Positions 1 through 9,208 are shown, counted from the first letter of the stretch. The stretch: 64,000 nucleotides of DNA from Winogradskyella sp. PG-2 (GCF_000828715.1 NZ_AP014583.1:866001-930000), one strand, 5' to 3'. Program-made: numbers and translations. Notes: generated from the sequence alone by a model not told the origin.

Positions 1-2577
1 ACCATCACCATCTACATCCACAAATTTTAAATCACCTGGTGCAATATCACCAATTATGCTATAAGTACCTGATGGTGCAGAAGCATCTAAAATATCTATT
101 TCTGCTTGTGTTTGATATATTCCATTGGTTTTATATCCATAATAATGTCCCAGCGGCAATCCTGGAATCATTCGTGTAATACCCGTCTGATTTATACCCA
201 CTCCATATTCACCACCAACAGGAGTTGTTCTACCATTTAATGAAACAACTTCATTATCTATTGTTGTAAAATTAAAATTGAAATTGAAATTAAAGTCATC
301 TGAAAAATTATCGTTATATCCAATTGCAAATTCAATACCTTCATTACTTACTGTACCTGCATTAACAACTGAGGCACCAGTTGCTGGAGCACCAACACCT
401 GTAGTAGCTGATGCTTGTGGAGTTAATAATAAATCTTTAGTTTGTTTTTTATAAGCATCCGCAGAAATATTGACTTTACCTTTGAACAATCGAAAATCTA
501 ATCCAATATTTGCCGTTTCTTGTTCTTCCCATTTAAGGTCTGGATTACCAGGCCTACCAGGTGCTAAACCAAATAATAATTCATCAGAACCTATATCGAT
601 AGTTGCCTGCCCATCTAATCTTGTAATAAATGCAAATGAAGGAATACGGTCGTTTCCAATAATACCATAGCTTCCTCTTAATTTTAAATTACTTATCCAA
701 TTAATATCTTGCATAAAATCTTCTTCAGAAATATTCCATCCAATGGAACCTGAAGGAAAGTAACCTACATTATTTCCATCTTCTGATGAAAATTGCGAAG
801 AAACATCTCTTCTTAATACAGCTGATAACAAATATTTCCCTTTATAACTATACTGTAACCTAGTAAATAAAGAAGAAAGTCTAACATCAAACCAATCTGC
901 ACCGTTTTCCAGAGCTGCTTCATTAAAGCGAGGTTCTAAAACCATACCTTGGTCATAAATCGTTTGCCCTAATCTATCAGTACCAACTTCTGTTCGACCT
1001 ATTCCACCATAGAAACGCCCTTTAGTTCTATACAATGACATTCCTAATAAAGCTGTTAAATCATGACTGTCATTAAACGTATTTGTGTATGTAATATAAT
1101 TATCCCACGTGAAGTCAGTGAAATCTGCACCAAAATCTACCACTTCGTTAATAATAGCATCATCTTCCAATGCCGCAAGTGAATTTACTGTATTCGCAGA
1201 TTTCCCACCACCATAGTAAACTTCAGGTCTAAAAATATCGTCACGCACATTAGCATGGTTCCCTTGAAATCTAGATGTAACTTTGAAGTTTTCTAAAAAC
1301 GTATAATCCAAACCAAGTACTCCACTCCATCTTGCTACTCTAGACGTATTGTATGAGTCAGAAATTTGAGCAACTGGATTTATAATTTCGATTTGAGAAA
1401 TATCACTAGCTAAAGCAAAGTCACCATTATCATTTCTAACTGCCATTGTTGGATTAATATTTACAGCATTATAGAGAACCGCACCTATACCACCTTCAGC
1501 TAAATTTTGCTTTTCAGAAATTGTATGTAAACCATTTGCAGTAAGTTTTAAGTTATCTAAAATATCGTATTGATAATTTAATCTCGCTGTTAGACGTTCA
1601 TAATTATTTTTATCCCCACCAACAATTCCATCTTGATTTAAATATGATATACCCGCAGAATATGCTGATTTATTTCCTCCACCACTAACATTAAAACTAA
1701 CATTTGATATAGCTGCTGTTTCAAAAACCTCATCTTGCCAATCAGTTCCGCTACTTGGATATACAAAAAATTCGGTTTGATCTGCAGCATCATTTACATA
1801 AATGGCAAAATCTCTAGAATTTAGTAACTCCATTTTTTTACTAGTGAATTGGAAACCAGTATAAGAGTCTACTTGAAATTTTAGCTCAGAGTCTAACCTA
1901 CCAGATTTGGTAGTAATTAAAATAACACCATTTGCTGCTTGAACACCATATATACCAGCTGTAGCATCTTTAAGAACGTTTATTGTTTCGATATCATTTG
2001 GATTGATAACAGAAAGGTCTGAAATTCTATTTCCATCAACTAAAATCAAAGGTGCATTATCACCATTGGTTGTAATACCCCTAATTCTTATGTTAAGCCC
2101 ACTACCAGGCGAACCTGAATTTGATGTAATATTAACACCAGCGACTTGGCCTTGAATTGCTTGTTCAATTCTTACAGGATTTAGTTTCTCAATCGCTTTA
2201 GAATCTAGAACACTAACGGCACCTGTAATTTCTTTTTTCTTTTGAGTACCATAACCAATAACAACAACCTCATTTAGGGATTCGGCGTCATCTTGAAGTG
2301 AAATATTTATTGGCTGAATATTGATTACAGTAACTTCTTGAGTTACAAAACCTAAATAAGAAACTACTAATATTGAATTTAATGGTACATCTTTTAAAAT
2401 AAAGTTTCCGTCAAAATCGGTAGACACTCCTTTCTTAGTGTTCTTTATAATTACATTCACACCTGGTAAGGGTTGTCCAGAAGCGGCTTCAATAACCGTA
2501 CCTGTGACATCTATATTTTGCCCATACATTGATAATGTAAAAATAAGAGTGAAGAGAGTTAAAAGTTTTAATTTCAT
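1..2577 (-). CDS. SusC/RagA-family TonB-linked outer membrane receptor (3' end missing)
   Basis: Outer-membrane TonB-dependent transporter, of the type that works with a SusD-like lipoprotein to import glycans or peptides. Translating the minus strand from ATG 2577 gives an open frame to the window edge, 859 codons. It starts with a signal peptide (MKLKLLTLFTLIF...SMYGQ), then a carboxypeptidase-regulatory-like domain at about residues 21-105, a TonB-box-like stretch ending NEVVVIGYGTQ, and a plug domain with the LVDGN and LKDATA-type motifs. The last visible codons read FVDVDGDG, a motif usually found near the C-terminal part of SusC barrels, so roughly the last 100-200 residues lie outside the window. 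A susD partner would also be outside. Upstream lie two copies of the 17-bp repeat operator and the gene of a propeller/LuxR regulator on the same strand, the usual sensor-transporter pairing. The substrate cannot be read from this piece. Confidence 0.95.
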   Translation of the reverse strand, partial: MKLKLLTLFTLIFTLSMYGQNIDVTGTVIEAASGQPLPGVNVIIKNTKKGVSTDFDGNFILKDVPLNSILVVSYLGFVTQEVTVINIQPINISLQDDAESLNEVVVIGYGTQKKKEITGAVSVLDSKAIEKLNPVRIEQAIQGQVAGVNITSNSGSPGSGLNIRIRGITTNGDNAPLILVDGNRISDLSVINPNDIETINVLKDATAGIYGVQAANGVILITTKSGRLDSELKFQVDSYTGFQFTSKKMELLNSRDFAIYVNDAADQTEFFVYPSSGTDWQDEVFETAAISNVSFNVSGGGNKSAYSAGISYLNQDGIVGGDKNNYERLTARLNYQYDILDNLKLTANGLHTISEKQNLAEGGIGAVLYNAVNINPTMAVRNDNGDFALASDISQIEIINPVAQISDSYNTSRVARWSGVLGLDYTFLENFKVTSRFQGNHANVRDDIFRPEVYYGGGKSANTVNSLAALEDDAIINEVVDFGADFTDFTWDNYITYTNTFNDSHDLTALLGMSLYRTKGRFYGGIGRTEVGTDRLGQTIYDQGMVLEPRFNEAALENGADWFDVRLSSLFTRLQYSYKGKYLLSAVLRRDVSSQFSSEDGNNVGYFPSGSIGWNISEEDFMQDINWISNLKLRGSYGIIGNDRIPSFAFITRLDGQATIDIGSDELLFGLAPGRPGNPDLKWEEQETANIGLDFRLFKGKVNISADAYKKQTKDLLLTPQASATTGVGAPATGASVVNAGTVSNEGIEFAIGYNDNFSDDFNFNFNFNFTTIDNEVVSLNGRTTPVGGEYGVGINQTGITRMIPGLPLGHYYGYKTNGIYQTQAEIDILDASAPSGTYSIIGDIAPGDLKFVDVDGDG

Positions 2578-2636
2578 AATTAATTGATTGTATAATGCAA
2601 CTTAGAAAAAAGAATTGAAGGATTCTTAATAAAAGA

Positions 2637-2653
2637 CTATACAAAAAACATAC
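2637..2653 (+). promoter_or_regulatory. 17-bp direct-repeat operator, site 1
   Basis: Reads CTATACAAAAAACATAC on the plus strand, two ATAC cores exactly 11 bp apart, ending about 60 bp upstream of the receptor ATG. It differs from site 4 by one base. Direct repeats with an 11-bp period and an A/T-rich spacer resemble OmpR/PhoB-type sites; the binding protein is unknown. Confidence 0.5.
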
Positions 2654-2795
2654 AATTCAATAAATAACCTTAAATATTATAGATATAATAATACAAAACT
2701 CTTTATTTTATTGATATAACAAGGTTAATCCTAGCTTAACAATTGTTTAACAATTACTCTAAAAAACCTCTAGAAATGGGCTTTACAAAGGATTT

Positions 2796-2823
2796 GTATA
2801 GGCTTTGTATGGGCTTTGTATAG
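2796..2823 (-). promoter_or_regulatory. triple direct-repeat operator, site 2
   Basis: On the minus strand three units in tandem read CTATACAAAGC, CCATACAAAGC and CTATAC, with ATAC cores at 2821-2818, 2810-2807 and 2799-2796, an exact 11-bp period twice over. It lies between the regulator stop and the receptor gene, about 220 bp upstream of the receptor start. It shares the consensus of sites 1, 3, 4 and 5. Confidence 0.55.
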
Positions 2824-2847
2824 TTGAAATTTAAAAACGTATAGGTG

Positions 2848-3354
2848 TTATATCTCTAAAATATAATCTGCAAGACTTTGTTTATGGTCTAACTTCATTT
2901 TTTTTCTCAAGCGGTATCGTTTTACTTCAACACTTTTATGTGAGATATTTAATAGAGGAGCAATCTCTTTTGAGGACAAATTTAATCTTATATACGCACA
3001 AAGTCTCAAATCATTTGGGGTAATTGTAGGATGAATTGATTTTATTTTTTTCATAAAATCTTTATCAACATTATTAAAGGCCTCTTCAAATAGTTTCCAA
3101 TCCCCTGTATTATTTATGCTAGAATTAATCGTCTTTACAACTCTTTTTACATCAGTTAATGATTTACTTCGTATTAATTCATCTTTAATTTTATTTAGCA
3201 GTTCATTACGTTTAACTATACTCATTGTTGCTGTTCCCAACTCTCTATTTTTATTTTCAATATCAAGTTTTAAATTTTCATTTTTAAACTCTATGACTTG
3301 TCGTTGATTTTGTAATTGCTCTAATTCTAACTCTCTCTGCTTTTTTTCAATCAA
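2848..3354 (-). CDS. C-terminal part of a LuxR-HTH regulator (split by frameshift)
   Basis: A 168-residue piece starting at a TTG that overlaps the stop of the upstream reading frame (TTGA). Residues 1-60 are a charged coiled coil rich in E, K, Q and N (IEKKQRELELEQLQNQ). The C-terminal 60-65 residues form a LuxR/GerE-type helix-turn-helix (TPNDLRLCAYIRLNLSSKEI...SHKSVEVKRYRLRKKM). In flavobacteria this block normally follows directly on the membrane segment of a propeller/Y_Y_Y sensor, and the upstream frame ends exactly there. I therefore read it as the 3' part of one gene cut by the loss of one A in an A-run. TTG initiation by coupling to the TGA stop is possible but unusual. If made alone it would be a cytoplasmic DNA-binding protein without its sensor. 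Confidence 0.75.
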   Translation of the reverse strand: MIEKKQRELELEQLQNQRQVIEFKNENLKLDIENKNRELGTATMSIVKRNELLNKIKDELIRSKSLTDVKRVVKTINSSINNTGDWKLFEEAFNNVDKDFMKKIKSIHPTITPNDLRLCAYIRLNLSSKEIAPLLNISHKSVEVKRYRLRKKMKLDHKQSLADYILEI

Positions 3355-5642
3355 TTTTTGTTTTCCCTTTTATAATATTTGTTATTAAAATATTGTATTA
3401 AAAAAATTAAAGCTAAGCCTAATAGCACGTAAAATATTATAGCAACTGTGTGCAAATACCATGGTTTTTCAATTGAAAACTCATAAGACGCTATATTATT
3501 AGATTGCTCACCACTCGATAAAGCTTTAACTTCAAACTTATAACTACCATGAGGCAGATTCTCTATGTAAGTTTGAGACTCTGATGACCAATTACTCCAT
3601 TTGTCATAGAACCCTAATAGTCTATATTTATATTTTGTAGCAGAAAACTTGTTATAATCCGTGACACTATACCTAAAAAGAATACTGTTGCTTTTATAAT
3701 CAAGTTCTATAGGTTTATTAATATTTACTAAGACAAACTCATCATGCAAGGATCTATATGAAACTTTATCTATACCTATACTCTTAGAACTCTGTTTATG
3801 TTTATCTAAATCTATTGTGAGATACCCATCAGCTGTACCAACTAAATATTTATTATCTGCAAGGCTTAATATATTTTCATAACCAACCTTACTATTTCTT
3901 AATTGATTTGGTATAGGTATTTTATTGATTTTTGGTTCTTCTGATAGTTTACCAGGTTCAACAAAAATTATATCACTTTCAGAAAAACACCAGAGTCGAT
4001 TGTTGTTATCATCATAGATTAACTTACCCGAAACATAGCTATCACCTTCTATGATTGAACTCAAGGTTGAGTCCTTATAAAATATTGCTTGTGGTTTATT
4101 ATAAATATATACACCACCTCTATTACTATATAAAATTGAATTTTGATATTTAATTATACTAGATTTTGGACCTTGGTCAATACCAAGTTTCTCATAATTC
4201 ATAATTTTTTTATATTCTGAACTTATATTAAGCTTATACACACCTTTATATTCATGGCTTATCAGTAATTGATTTGACTCTATAAAATCCAAATACCTTG
4301 AAGAAATATTAAATCCGTCTATTTTATTTCTATAATTCCATTTTTCGTTTTTTTTCTCAAGTATACTTAAACCTTTATAGTTTCCTTGAAGCAAAAGATT
4401 AGGCTTATCTTTAATCTCTTTTATTGCCCATGTACCTATATCTCCTTTTATAAGGTTTGCTTTACCATTTTTTACAATAAATGTTCCTTTGTCGTGACCA
4501 CAAAAGATCTCACCTTTTAAATAATTTAAACTCCATACCTGACCTTTTGTACCTTCAATAAAATTAAAATTTGAACCTTCACCATATCTCTTAAAAAAAA
4601 GACCTTGATTACTTCCTAAGTATAAATAATTATCAACCTTAATTGATGTATATATAGTTCCTAAAACCCCCTGTTTATCTTTATAGATTAGATAAGGTGA
4701 ATCTAGATTCATAATATTAATTCCGTTATTTAAACCTAACCAAATATTCCCTTTATTATCTTCTAAGAGTGACAATACTGTATTGTTACTTAGTCCATCA
4801 GATTTATTTATTTTTAAAATTTTCTTCCCGTCGCTACTGAGTTGAATTATACCTTCTGAGATAGTACCAAAAAGAAAACTGCCATCACTAAGCCTTATAC
4901 TATTGTATATACTTAAGCCTTCAAGAGCTTTGTTCGCATTGGAATTCCATATAGAAATTACGCCTTCTGAATAAATGAACAGACCTCGTTCTTTTGTCAA
5001 CAGCAATAAATCATTATCAATACTATAAATATTTATTATTTCATTATTACTAAATTTATCTTCAGGTATTACTAGCCTTTCACTACCATTCTGAATTTCA
5101 TAAATCCCATATCCCTCTTTCTGAAAATAAATTGTCTCATTTGTCTTAAAAATTTTATTAATTCTATGTCTTGAATCAATAATTTTAAAACTATCAGCAT
5201 TCACATTATAAATGTATATTCTATCTAATGATTGAAATAATATATAATCTTCAACGCCTACAATATCCCAAAATTCTTCATCTTCTTTAATTTTAAAATC
5301 TTTATCTGAAGTTAGTGACTTATAAGTTAAACCACCTAAATTATCTTTACCCCAATAACCAAAATCCATATAACTACCAGAGTAGATTTTGTCATTAATG
5401 ACACATACTGATCTTAGTATAGACTGATTTGGTGTTGGAAAGAGCTCCCATCTGGCACTATTATAACTAAGTAATCCTTTATTATTAGCAAAATAAATAA
5501 CACCATCTCGATCTTGAGATATAGACCAATTTTGATCTTCGGCCATATAATCTTGAGGTGTAAAAACTTGAATAGGTGGAACCTCTTGCGATTGTATTAA
5601 TAAAGCAAATGAAAAAATGAAAACGGTAAAAAAAAATTTCAT
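3351..5642 (-). CDS. propeller/Y_Y_Y sensor, N-terminal part of a split LuxR-type regulator
   Basis: Periplasmic sensor half of a one-piece regulator. I chose ATG 5642 because it opens directly on a signal peptide (MKFFFTVFIFSFALLIQSQ); the longer upstream extension looks non-coding. Residues 20-620 form repeated two-component-regulator propeller blades (for example IWLGLNNGINIM, LVGTADGYLT). A triple-tyrosine Y_Y_Y domain follows near 630-720 (ATKYKYRLLGFYDKWS), then one transmembrane helix and the tail NNKYYKREN. The frame then hits TGA. The family normally continues with KQKLIEKKQREL and an HTH, and exactly that is present in the -1 frame. Such regulators usually control an adjacent susC/susD locus, here the receptor downstream. 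Upstream lie two TATACAAAGTA half sites. Whether the break is real, phase-variable or an assembly error cannot be decided from the text. Confidence 0.85.
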   Translation of the reverse strand: MKFFFTVFIFSFALLIQSQEVPPIQVFTPQDYMAEDQNWSISQDRDGVIYFANNKGLLSYNSARWELFPTPNQSILRSVCVINDKIYSGSYMDFGYWGKDNLGGLTYKSLTSDKDFKIKEDEEFWDIVGVEDYILFQSLDRIYIYNVNADSFKIIDSRHRINKIFKTNETIYFQKEGYGIYEIQNGSERLVIPEDKFSNNEIINIYSIDNDLLLLTKERGLFIYSEGVISIWNSNANKALEGLSIYNSIRLSDGSFLFGTISEGIIQLSSDGKKILKINKSDGLSNNTVLSLLEDNKGNIWLGLNNGINIMNLDSPYLIYKDKQGVLGTIYTSIKVDNYLYLGSNQGLFFKRYGEGSNFNFIEGTKGQVWSLNYLKGEIFCGHDKGTFIVKNGKANLIKGDIGTWAIKEIKDKPNLLLQGNYKGLSILEKKNEKWNYRNKIDGFNISSRYLDFIESNQLLISHEYKGVYKLNISSEYKKIMNYEKLGIDQGPKSSIIKYQNSILYSNRGGVYIYNKPQAIFYKDSTLSSIIEGDSYVSGKLIYDDNNNRLWCFSESDIIFVEPGKLSEEPKINKIPIPNQLRNSKVGYENILSLADNKYLVGTADGYLTIDLDKHKQSSKSIGIDKVSYRSLHDEFVLVNINKPIELDYKSNSILFRYSVTDYNKFSATKYKYRLLGFYDKWSNWSSESQTYIENLPHGSYKFEVKALSSGEQSNNIASYEFSIEKPWYLHTVAIIFYVLLGLALIFLIQYFNNKYYKRENKN
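3354..3368 (-). other. apparent frameshift site in the regulator gene
   Basis: On the minus strand the sequence is AGG GAA AAC AAA AAT TGA in the sensor frame. Adding one A to the first A-run gives AGG GAA AAA CAA AAA TTG, that is R-E-K-Q-K-L, and joins the two frames into one protein of about 930 residues with the family's usual domain order. No standard slippery heptamer (X XXY YYZ) is present in the zero frame. Confidence 0.65.
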
Positions 5643-5970
5643 TATATTGATTAATTGATTAATTACAGTAAAGTTCAGAAAATCAAGAGACAATAATACC
5701 ACAACAATTATGTTAAGCTACTAATCTAAGTAAATATAAGTAAATATATAGACTCTTAGAATTATTGTAGTGCTGAAGTATACAAAGTACAATTCAAAAA
5801 ACAAAAAAGTAAACGTAATTTTTGGCTTTTATCTATACAAAGTATGATCCGTTTTTTTAGCTAGATAATTAAATTTATCGGTTAGCTTAAAAAACAAAAG
5901 CACCAAATAATAAGATATTTGATGCTTAACTAAAGATCCCTACATCTAAAGTTTGTTTTTTACATGGTTT
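5643..5970. promoter_or_regulatory. intergenic region between the sensor gene and the S74 gene
   Basis: This region should hold the regulator's promoter. Two copies of TATACAAAGTA occur at about 5780-5790 and 5834-5844. Each is a half site of the repeat operator followed by an inverted GTA(T), without the 11-bp direct partner. Next to the S74 gene it contains that gene's terminator. No coding frame is apparent. Confidence 0.4.
5888..5927 (-). terminator. rho-independent terminator of the S74 protein gene
   Basis: On the minus strand a 12-bp stem, AAGCATCAAATA with TATTTGGTGCTT (one G-U pair), has a 6-base loop and is followed by TTGTTTTTT. It lies about 45 bp beyond the stop of the S74-domain gene. 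Confidence 0.8.
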
Positions 5971-8001
5971 TTAGTTGTCAACTCTGTTTTTTATTATTTT
6001 TTCTAATGCTTCTAATCGCTTAAGTATTGTTTCATTCTCTACTTTCAATCTTTCATTTTCTTTCTGAAGTTTTTCTATAATAACTTGTTGCTCTTGCACA
6101 GCTTTAACTGTCATAGGGATAAAATCATTATAACGGACACCATACATACCATTATCATCTATTGAAATGATACCATTATTTGGATCTCCTGCATTTATAA
6201 AAGCTTCTTCTATTTCTTGAGCAATAAATCCGTATTCTGTTTTTTTATTCGGGTCATTCTTTCTTACATAAGACACTGGCCTCAATGTTTTAATAAAATC
6301 TAATCCAAAGGTAGAATTTGAAATGTTTTCTTTCCATCTTCTATCAGAGGTTGCAGTCCAACCTACTTGAACGTTAGCAACTGTAATAGCAGCGTTACCA
6401 ATTCTTATTTGGTTATCACTAGCAGCAGCTGGAACCTGTGCTTGAAAACCAATGGCAATATTATTATTACCAGTTGTTGCATTACTTGCAGCTTGATAGC
6501 CTATATAAGTATTATTATCACCACTACTTAAACCTCCAGCTACTCTATAACCAACACCTGTATTACCACTTCCAGCATTAAGACGATACATAGCCTCTGA
6601 CCCAATCCCTGTGTTTTGTTGTCCAGCAGCCATATCTTCTAATGCTAATTGACCAACAGCCGTATTATTTATACCTGCACTAGTTCCTCTACTCATAGCA
6701 CCTTTACCAATTCCTGTATTAAAATTACCGGTATTGTTTCTGCCCGATTCAGCTCCTAAAAACGTATTTTGGACCATTGCCGAGTTACCGTTTTGCATTG
6801 AAAAATAACCTATAGCAACGTTCAAATTTGCTGCACTATTATTTAATTGTGATAATGCCTGATAACCTATTACTGTATTATTTGGGCTTGATGAATTAGC
6901 TCTTAAAGCCTGATAACCAATGCCAATATTATTACCTGCTGCATTACTTAACATAGCCTCATAGCCAATTGCGATACTACTAGACCCTCCAGTACTAGCC
7001 GCATTAGCATTCCAACCAATACCAATATTTGCAGATCCTGTATTAGCATTTAGTGCATTAAAACCAATTGCTATATTTTGATTTCCACCTGTATTTGAAA
7101 CAAGCGCATTTGTACCAACTGCTACGTTATCACCTCCTCCTACATTTGCGCCTAGGGCTTGAGAACCTATCGCAACATTATCATCTCCATTTGTATTTGC
7201 GTCCAAAGCTTGCAGCCCAACAGCAATATTGTTTGATGCGGTATTAGCTAACAATGCGTTAACACCAATAGCTATATTGTTACTCCCGCCATTAGCAAGT
7301 TGTGCATTAGAGCCAATGCCTATGTTGTATTCTCCTGCCACGTTATTACCTAAAGCATTAGAACCAAGCGCAGTATTAAAGCGTCCGGTTGTATTATTCA
7401 ACATTGCACTTGTACCAACGGCTGTATTAAATTCGCCAGCAAAACTTGTACCATCGCCATTATTGGCTGCTAAAGCTGAACTTCCAATTGCTACATTTCC
7501 TTCTGCAACCGTATTTAGAGCTAAAGCATTTACACCAAATGCAGTTGTTGTTGAAGCTGTATTAATATTTGCAGATAATAGTCCAAAACTTGTACTTGCT
7601 GTACCAATTCTTCCAGCAGAAAGATTATTCCTTCTAAATGCCACATCTACATTATTAACTGTACCCATAAAATTTGTTCCATCCACAATATCTGCATTCC
7701 CAAGAATAGACCACCCTGTTGATGTACCTAATCTAATCCATGGACCTGTTGCTGTACTGAGATAATAATAACCAGGTGCTACATCTCCAGCAGTAGCAGT
7801 ATTATAAACAATTTCTGATACTGTTGGTGTAGCAACTGTAACTGTAGTAGTATTGGTTAAGGCTACTCTAGGTATTAAAAGACCTTCAGATGCTGAAGTA
7901 ATATCTAATGCCGCCTGAGGGTTTGAAGTACCAATACCCACTTGTGAATTTAACAACAGAGATAAAAACATAAGCAATAAAGTAAAAACACCCGATTTCA
8001 T
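5971..8001 (-). CDS. secreted repeat protein with a C-terminal S74 (endosialidase-type) chaperone domain
   Basis: Surface or secreted fibre-like protein. ATG 8001 is chosen over a TTG two codons earlier because it opens directly on the signal peptide (MKSGVFTLLLMFLSLLLNSQ). The N-terminus (VGIGTSNPQAALDI) is common to flavobacterial surface proteins. About residues 120-530 hold some fifteen repeats of 20-27 residues around NxAIGxxAL, as in trimeric beta-helical heads. The C-terminal 125 residues are a Peptidase_S74 intramolecular chaperone starting SDRRWKENI; Ser552 and Lys557 have the S-x4-K spacing of the self-cleaving endosialidase dyad. A final coiled coil (EKLQKENERLKVENE) fits trimerisation. 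By family, the domain assembles the fibre and then cuts itself off. The gene stands alone with its own terminator. Its ligand is unknown; it is not phage-associated here. Confidence 0.85.
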   Translation of the reverse strand: MKSGVFTLLLMFLSLLLNSQVGIGTSNPQAALDITSASEGLLIPRVALTNTTTVTVATPTVSEIVYNTATAGDVAPGYYYLSTATGPWIRLGTSTGWSILGNADIVDGTNFMGTVNNVDVAFRRNNLSAGRIGTASTSFGLLSANINTASTTTAFGVNALALNTVAEGNVAIGSSALAANNGDGTSFAGEFNTAVGTSAMLNNTTGRFNTALGSNALGNNVAGEYNIGIGSNAQLANGGSNNIAIGVNALLANTASNNIAVGLQALDANTNGDDNVAIGSQALGANVGGGDNVAVGTNALVSNTGGNQNIAIGFNALNANTGSANIGIGWNANAASTGGSSSIAIGYEAMLSNAAGNNIGIGYQALRANSSSPNNTVIGYQALSQLNNSAANLNVAIGYFSMQNGNSAMVQNTFLGAESGRNNTGNFNTGIGKGAMSRGTSAGINNTAVGQLALEDMAAGQQNTGIGSEAMYRLNAGSGNTGVGYRVAGGLSSGDNNTYIGYQAASNATTGNNNIAIGFQAQVPAAASDNQIRIGNAAITVANVQVGWTATSDRRWKENISNSTFGLDFIKTLRPVSYVRKNDPNKKTEYGFIAQEIEEAFINAGDPNNGIISIDDNGMYGVRYNDFIPMTVKAVQEQQVIIEKLQKENERLKVENETILKRLEALEKIIKNRVDN

Positions 8002-8524
8002 AAGCAATTATATTTACTGTAATAATAATCTATTATTTCTTACAAAAAGTGAAATTACACCATATAAAATGCATACAATTAGTAGTCTAACAAACAAATA
8101 ATTTTAAAACACCTATACAATCACCATACATATAGTATTATTGAACTAAACTTGTATTGATAAGAATTTGATTCAATTTTTAAGTGTTCACATTAAGAAT
8201 CTTAATAAATGTAAATAGTACGTTACTCAGAAAGGTCAGAAAAATAGATACCTAAACATTTATTATACCTCAAATGTACCCTACAACAATTTGCGAAAAT
8301 AATCTTCTTTTTTAATTTTTTTTTGACATCGGAATAAACCGTATACCATTATACTAATTTATAAGTTTAATAACGAACTTATTTGTGATTTTAGTTGAAA
8401 CATCCTACATTCGGTAAAAAATTGTATACCTTAAATTCTCAAAAGAAACCTTTAGCTGTAGATCAATATAACTAATTCTTTTATTGGGATAAAACAAACT
8501 TTTTCAATTAAATTCTAATTCCAT
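8002..8524. promoter_or_regulatory. divergent intergenic region between the S74 and WbqC-like genes
   Basis: About 520 bp, strongly AT-rich, without a convincing coding frame on either strand. It must hold the promoters of both flanking genes. Visible features are operator site 3 (8113-8129), an isolated GCATACAATT half site at 8071-8080, and two GTATACC copies near 8341 and 8424. TTGACA at about 8323 has no suitably spaced -10 element. Confidence 0.4.
8113..8129 (+). promoter_or_regulatory. 17-bp direct-repeat operator, site 3
   Basis: Reads CTATACAATCACCATAC on the plus strand, ATAC cores 11 bp apart. It is about 110 bp upstream of the S74 gene start and about 400 bp upstream of the WbqC-like gene. 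Its left flank AACAC is the same as at site 5. Confidence 0.5.
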
Positions 8525-9208
8525 ATGACGGTAAGCATCTCTCAACCTACACTTTTCCCTTGGATTGGGTATTTTGATATGATAAAAAGATCAGATGTTT
8601 TTGTTTTTCTTGATAACGTCAAATTCAAGAAGCAAACTTGGCAAATGCGTAACAGATTAAAATCTGGATCTAAAATAGAAGACAATGAGATTTGGATTAG
8701 AATACCTACAAAATTACCAAAAACAGATACATTAATAAAAGATGTCATTATTGATAATTCAAAAGACTGGATGCAAGGTCATCTAGATATATTTCAATAC
8801 AATTACGGCGCAAAATATCAAGATATTGACTTTTTAAAAAAAGATTTGTACGCCAAAGATTGGATTAAAATTGCCGATTTCAACATCGAATTTATCACAA
8901 AATGTTGTCGCTATCTAGAGATAAACACACCTCTCATTAAAGCTTCAGACATGGATGTTAAAGGAAAAAAAAGTCATTTGGTATTAGATATTTGTAAAGA
9001 ACTAGGCGCTAATAATTTAATAGCTAACAAAGGGTCTCAAAATTATTTAGAAAAAGACCACAATATTTTTGATGAAAAGGGTATTTCTATTTCATACCAA
9101 AATTATCAGCCTCTGTTATATAATCAACATGGTGATAAATTTATCAAAAATCTATCGATTCTAGATTTACTATTCTCTGAGTTCGAAAATTCAAGGAGAT
9201 TTATATAA
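8525..9208 (+). CDS. WbqC-like family protein
   Basis: 227 residues of the WbqC family (PF08889), which is common in O-antigen and capsule loci; its biochemical role is not established, though an aminoacyl or N-acyl transfer role on sugars has been suggested. Family hallmarks are the start SISQPTLFPWIGYFDMI, the segment FLDNVKFKKQTWQMRN and the later NNLIANKGSQNYL, covering the whole length. The ATG is preceded by an AT-rich leader without a Shine-Dalgarno sequence. The gene stands alone on the plus strand, 320 bp before the Wza-like gene, so it probably belongs to the same polysaccharide locus but has its own promoter. Confidence 0.85.
   Translation: MTVSISQPTLFPWIGYFDMIKRSDVFVFLDNVKFKKQTWQMRNRLKSGSKIEDNEIWIRIPTKLPKTDTLIKDVIIDNSKDWMQGHLDIFQYNYGAKYQDIDFLKKDLYAKDWIKIADFNIEFITKCCRYLEINTPLIKASDMDVKGKKSHLVLDICKELGANNLIANKGSQNYLEKDHNIFDEKGISISYQNYQPLLYNQHGDKFIKNLSILDLLFSEFENSRRFI

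Larger units (their letters stand above)
2578..2847. promoter_or_regulatory. intergenic region upstream of the SusC-like gene
   Basis: AT-rich spacer between the regulator stop and the receptor start. It holds two repeat-type operator sites (2637-2653 and 2796-2823) and a further half site, CCTATAC on the minus strand at about 2839-2845, just after the regulator stop. I could not find a clear TAnnTTTG -7 element for the receptor. No small gene is evident. Confidence 0.5.

Noticed and set aside
3340-3370. Programmed -1 ribosomal frameshifting in the regulator
   Set aside because: The direction fits (-1), but there is no X XXY YYZ heptamer in the zero frame and no clear stimulatory hairpin was seen; a one-base loss in an A-run is simpler. 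Not excluded.
5778-5849. Two TATACAAAGTA copies upstream of the regulator as further full operator sites
   Set aside because: They lack the second ATAC 11 bp downstream, so I count them only as half sites.
6380-7600. Repeated sequence resembling a CRISPR or other DNA array
   Set aside because: The repetition is at the protein level (NxAIG repeats) with variable DNA and no constant repeat-spacer pattern.
7229-7765. Plus-strand open frame of 178 codons inside the S74 protein gene
   Set aside because: It is antisense to a clearly coding repeat region, and its alanine/proline/leucine-rich composition mirrors the repeats; no independent support.
8320-8356. TTGACA at about 8323 followed by TATACC/TATACT as a sigma-70 promoter
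   Set aside because: Spacing does not fit 16-18 bp, and Bacteroidetes use TTTG/TAnnTTTG elements.
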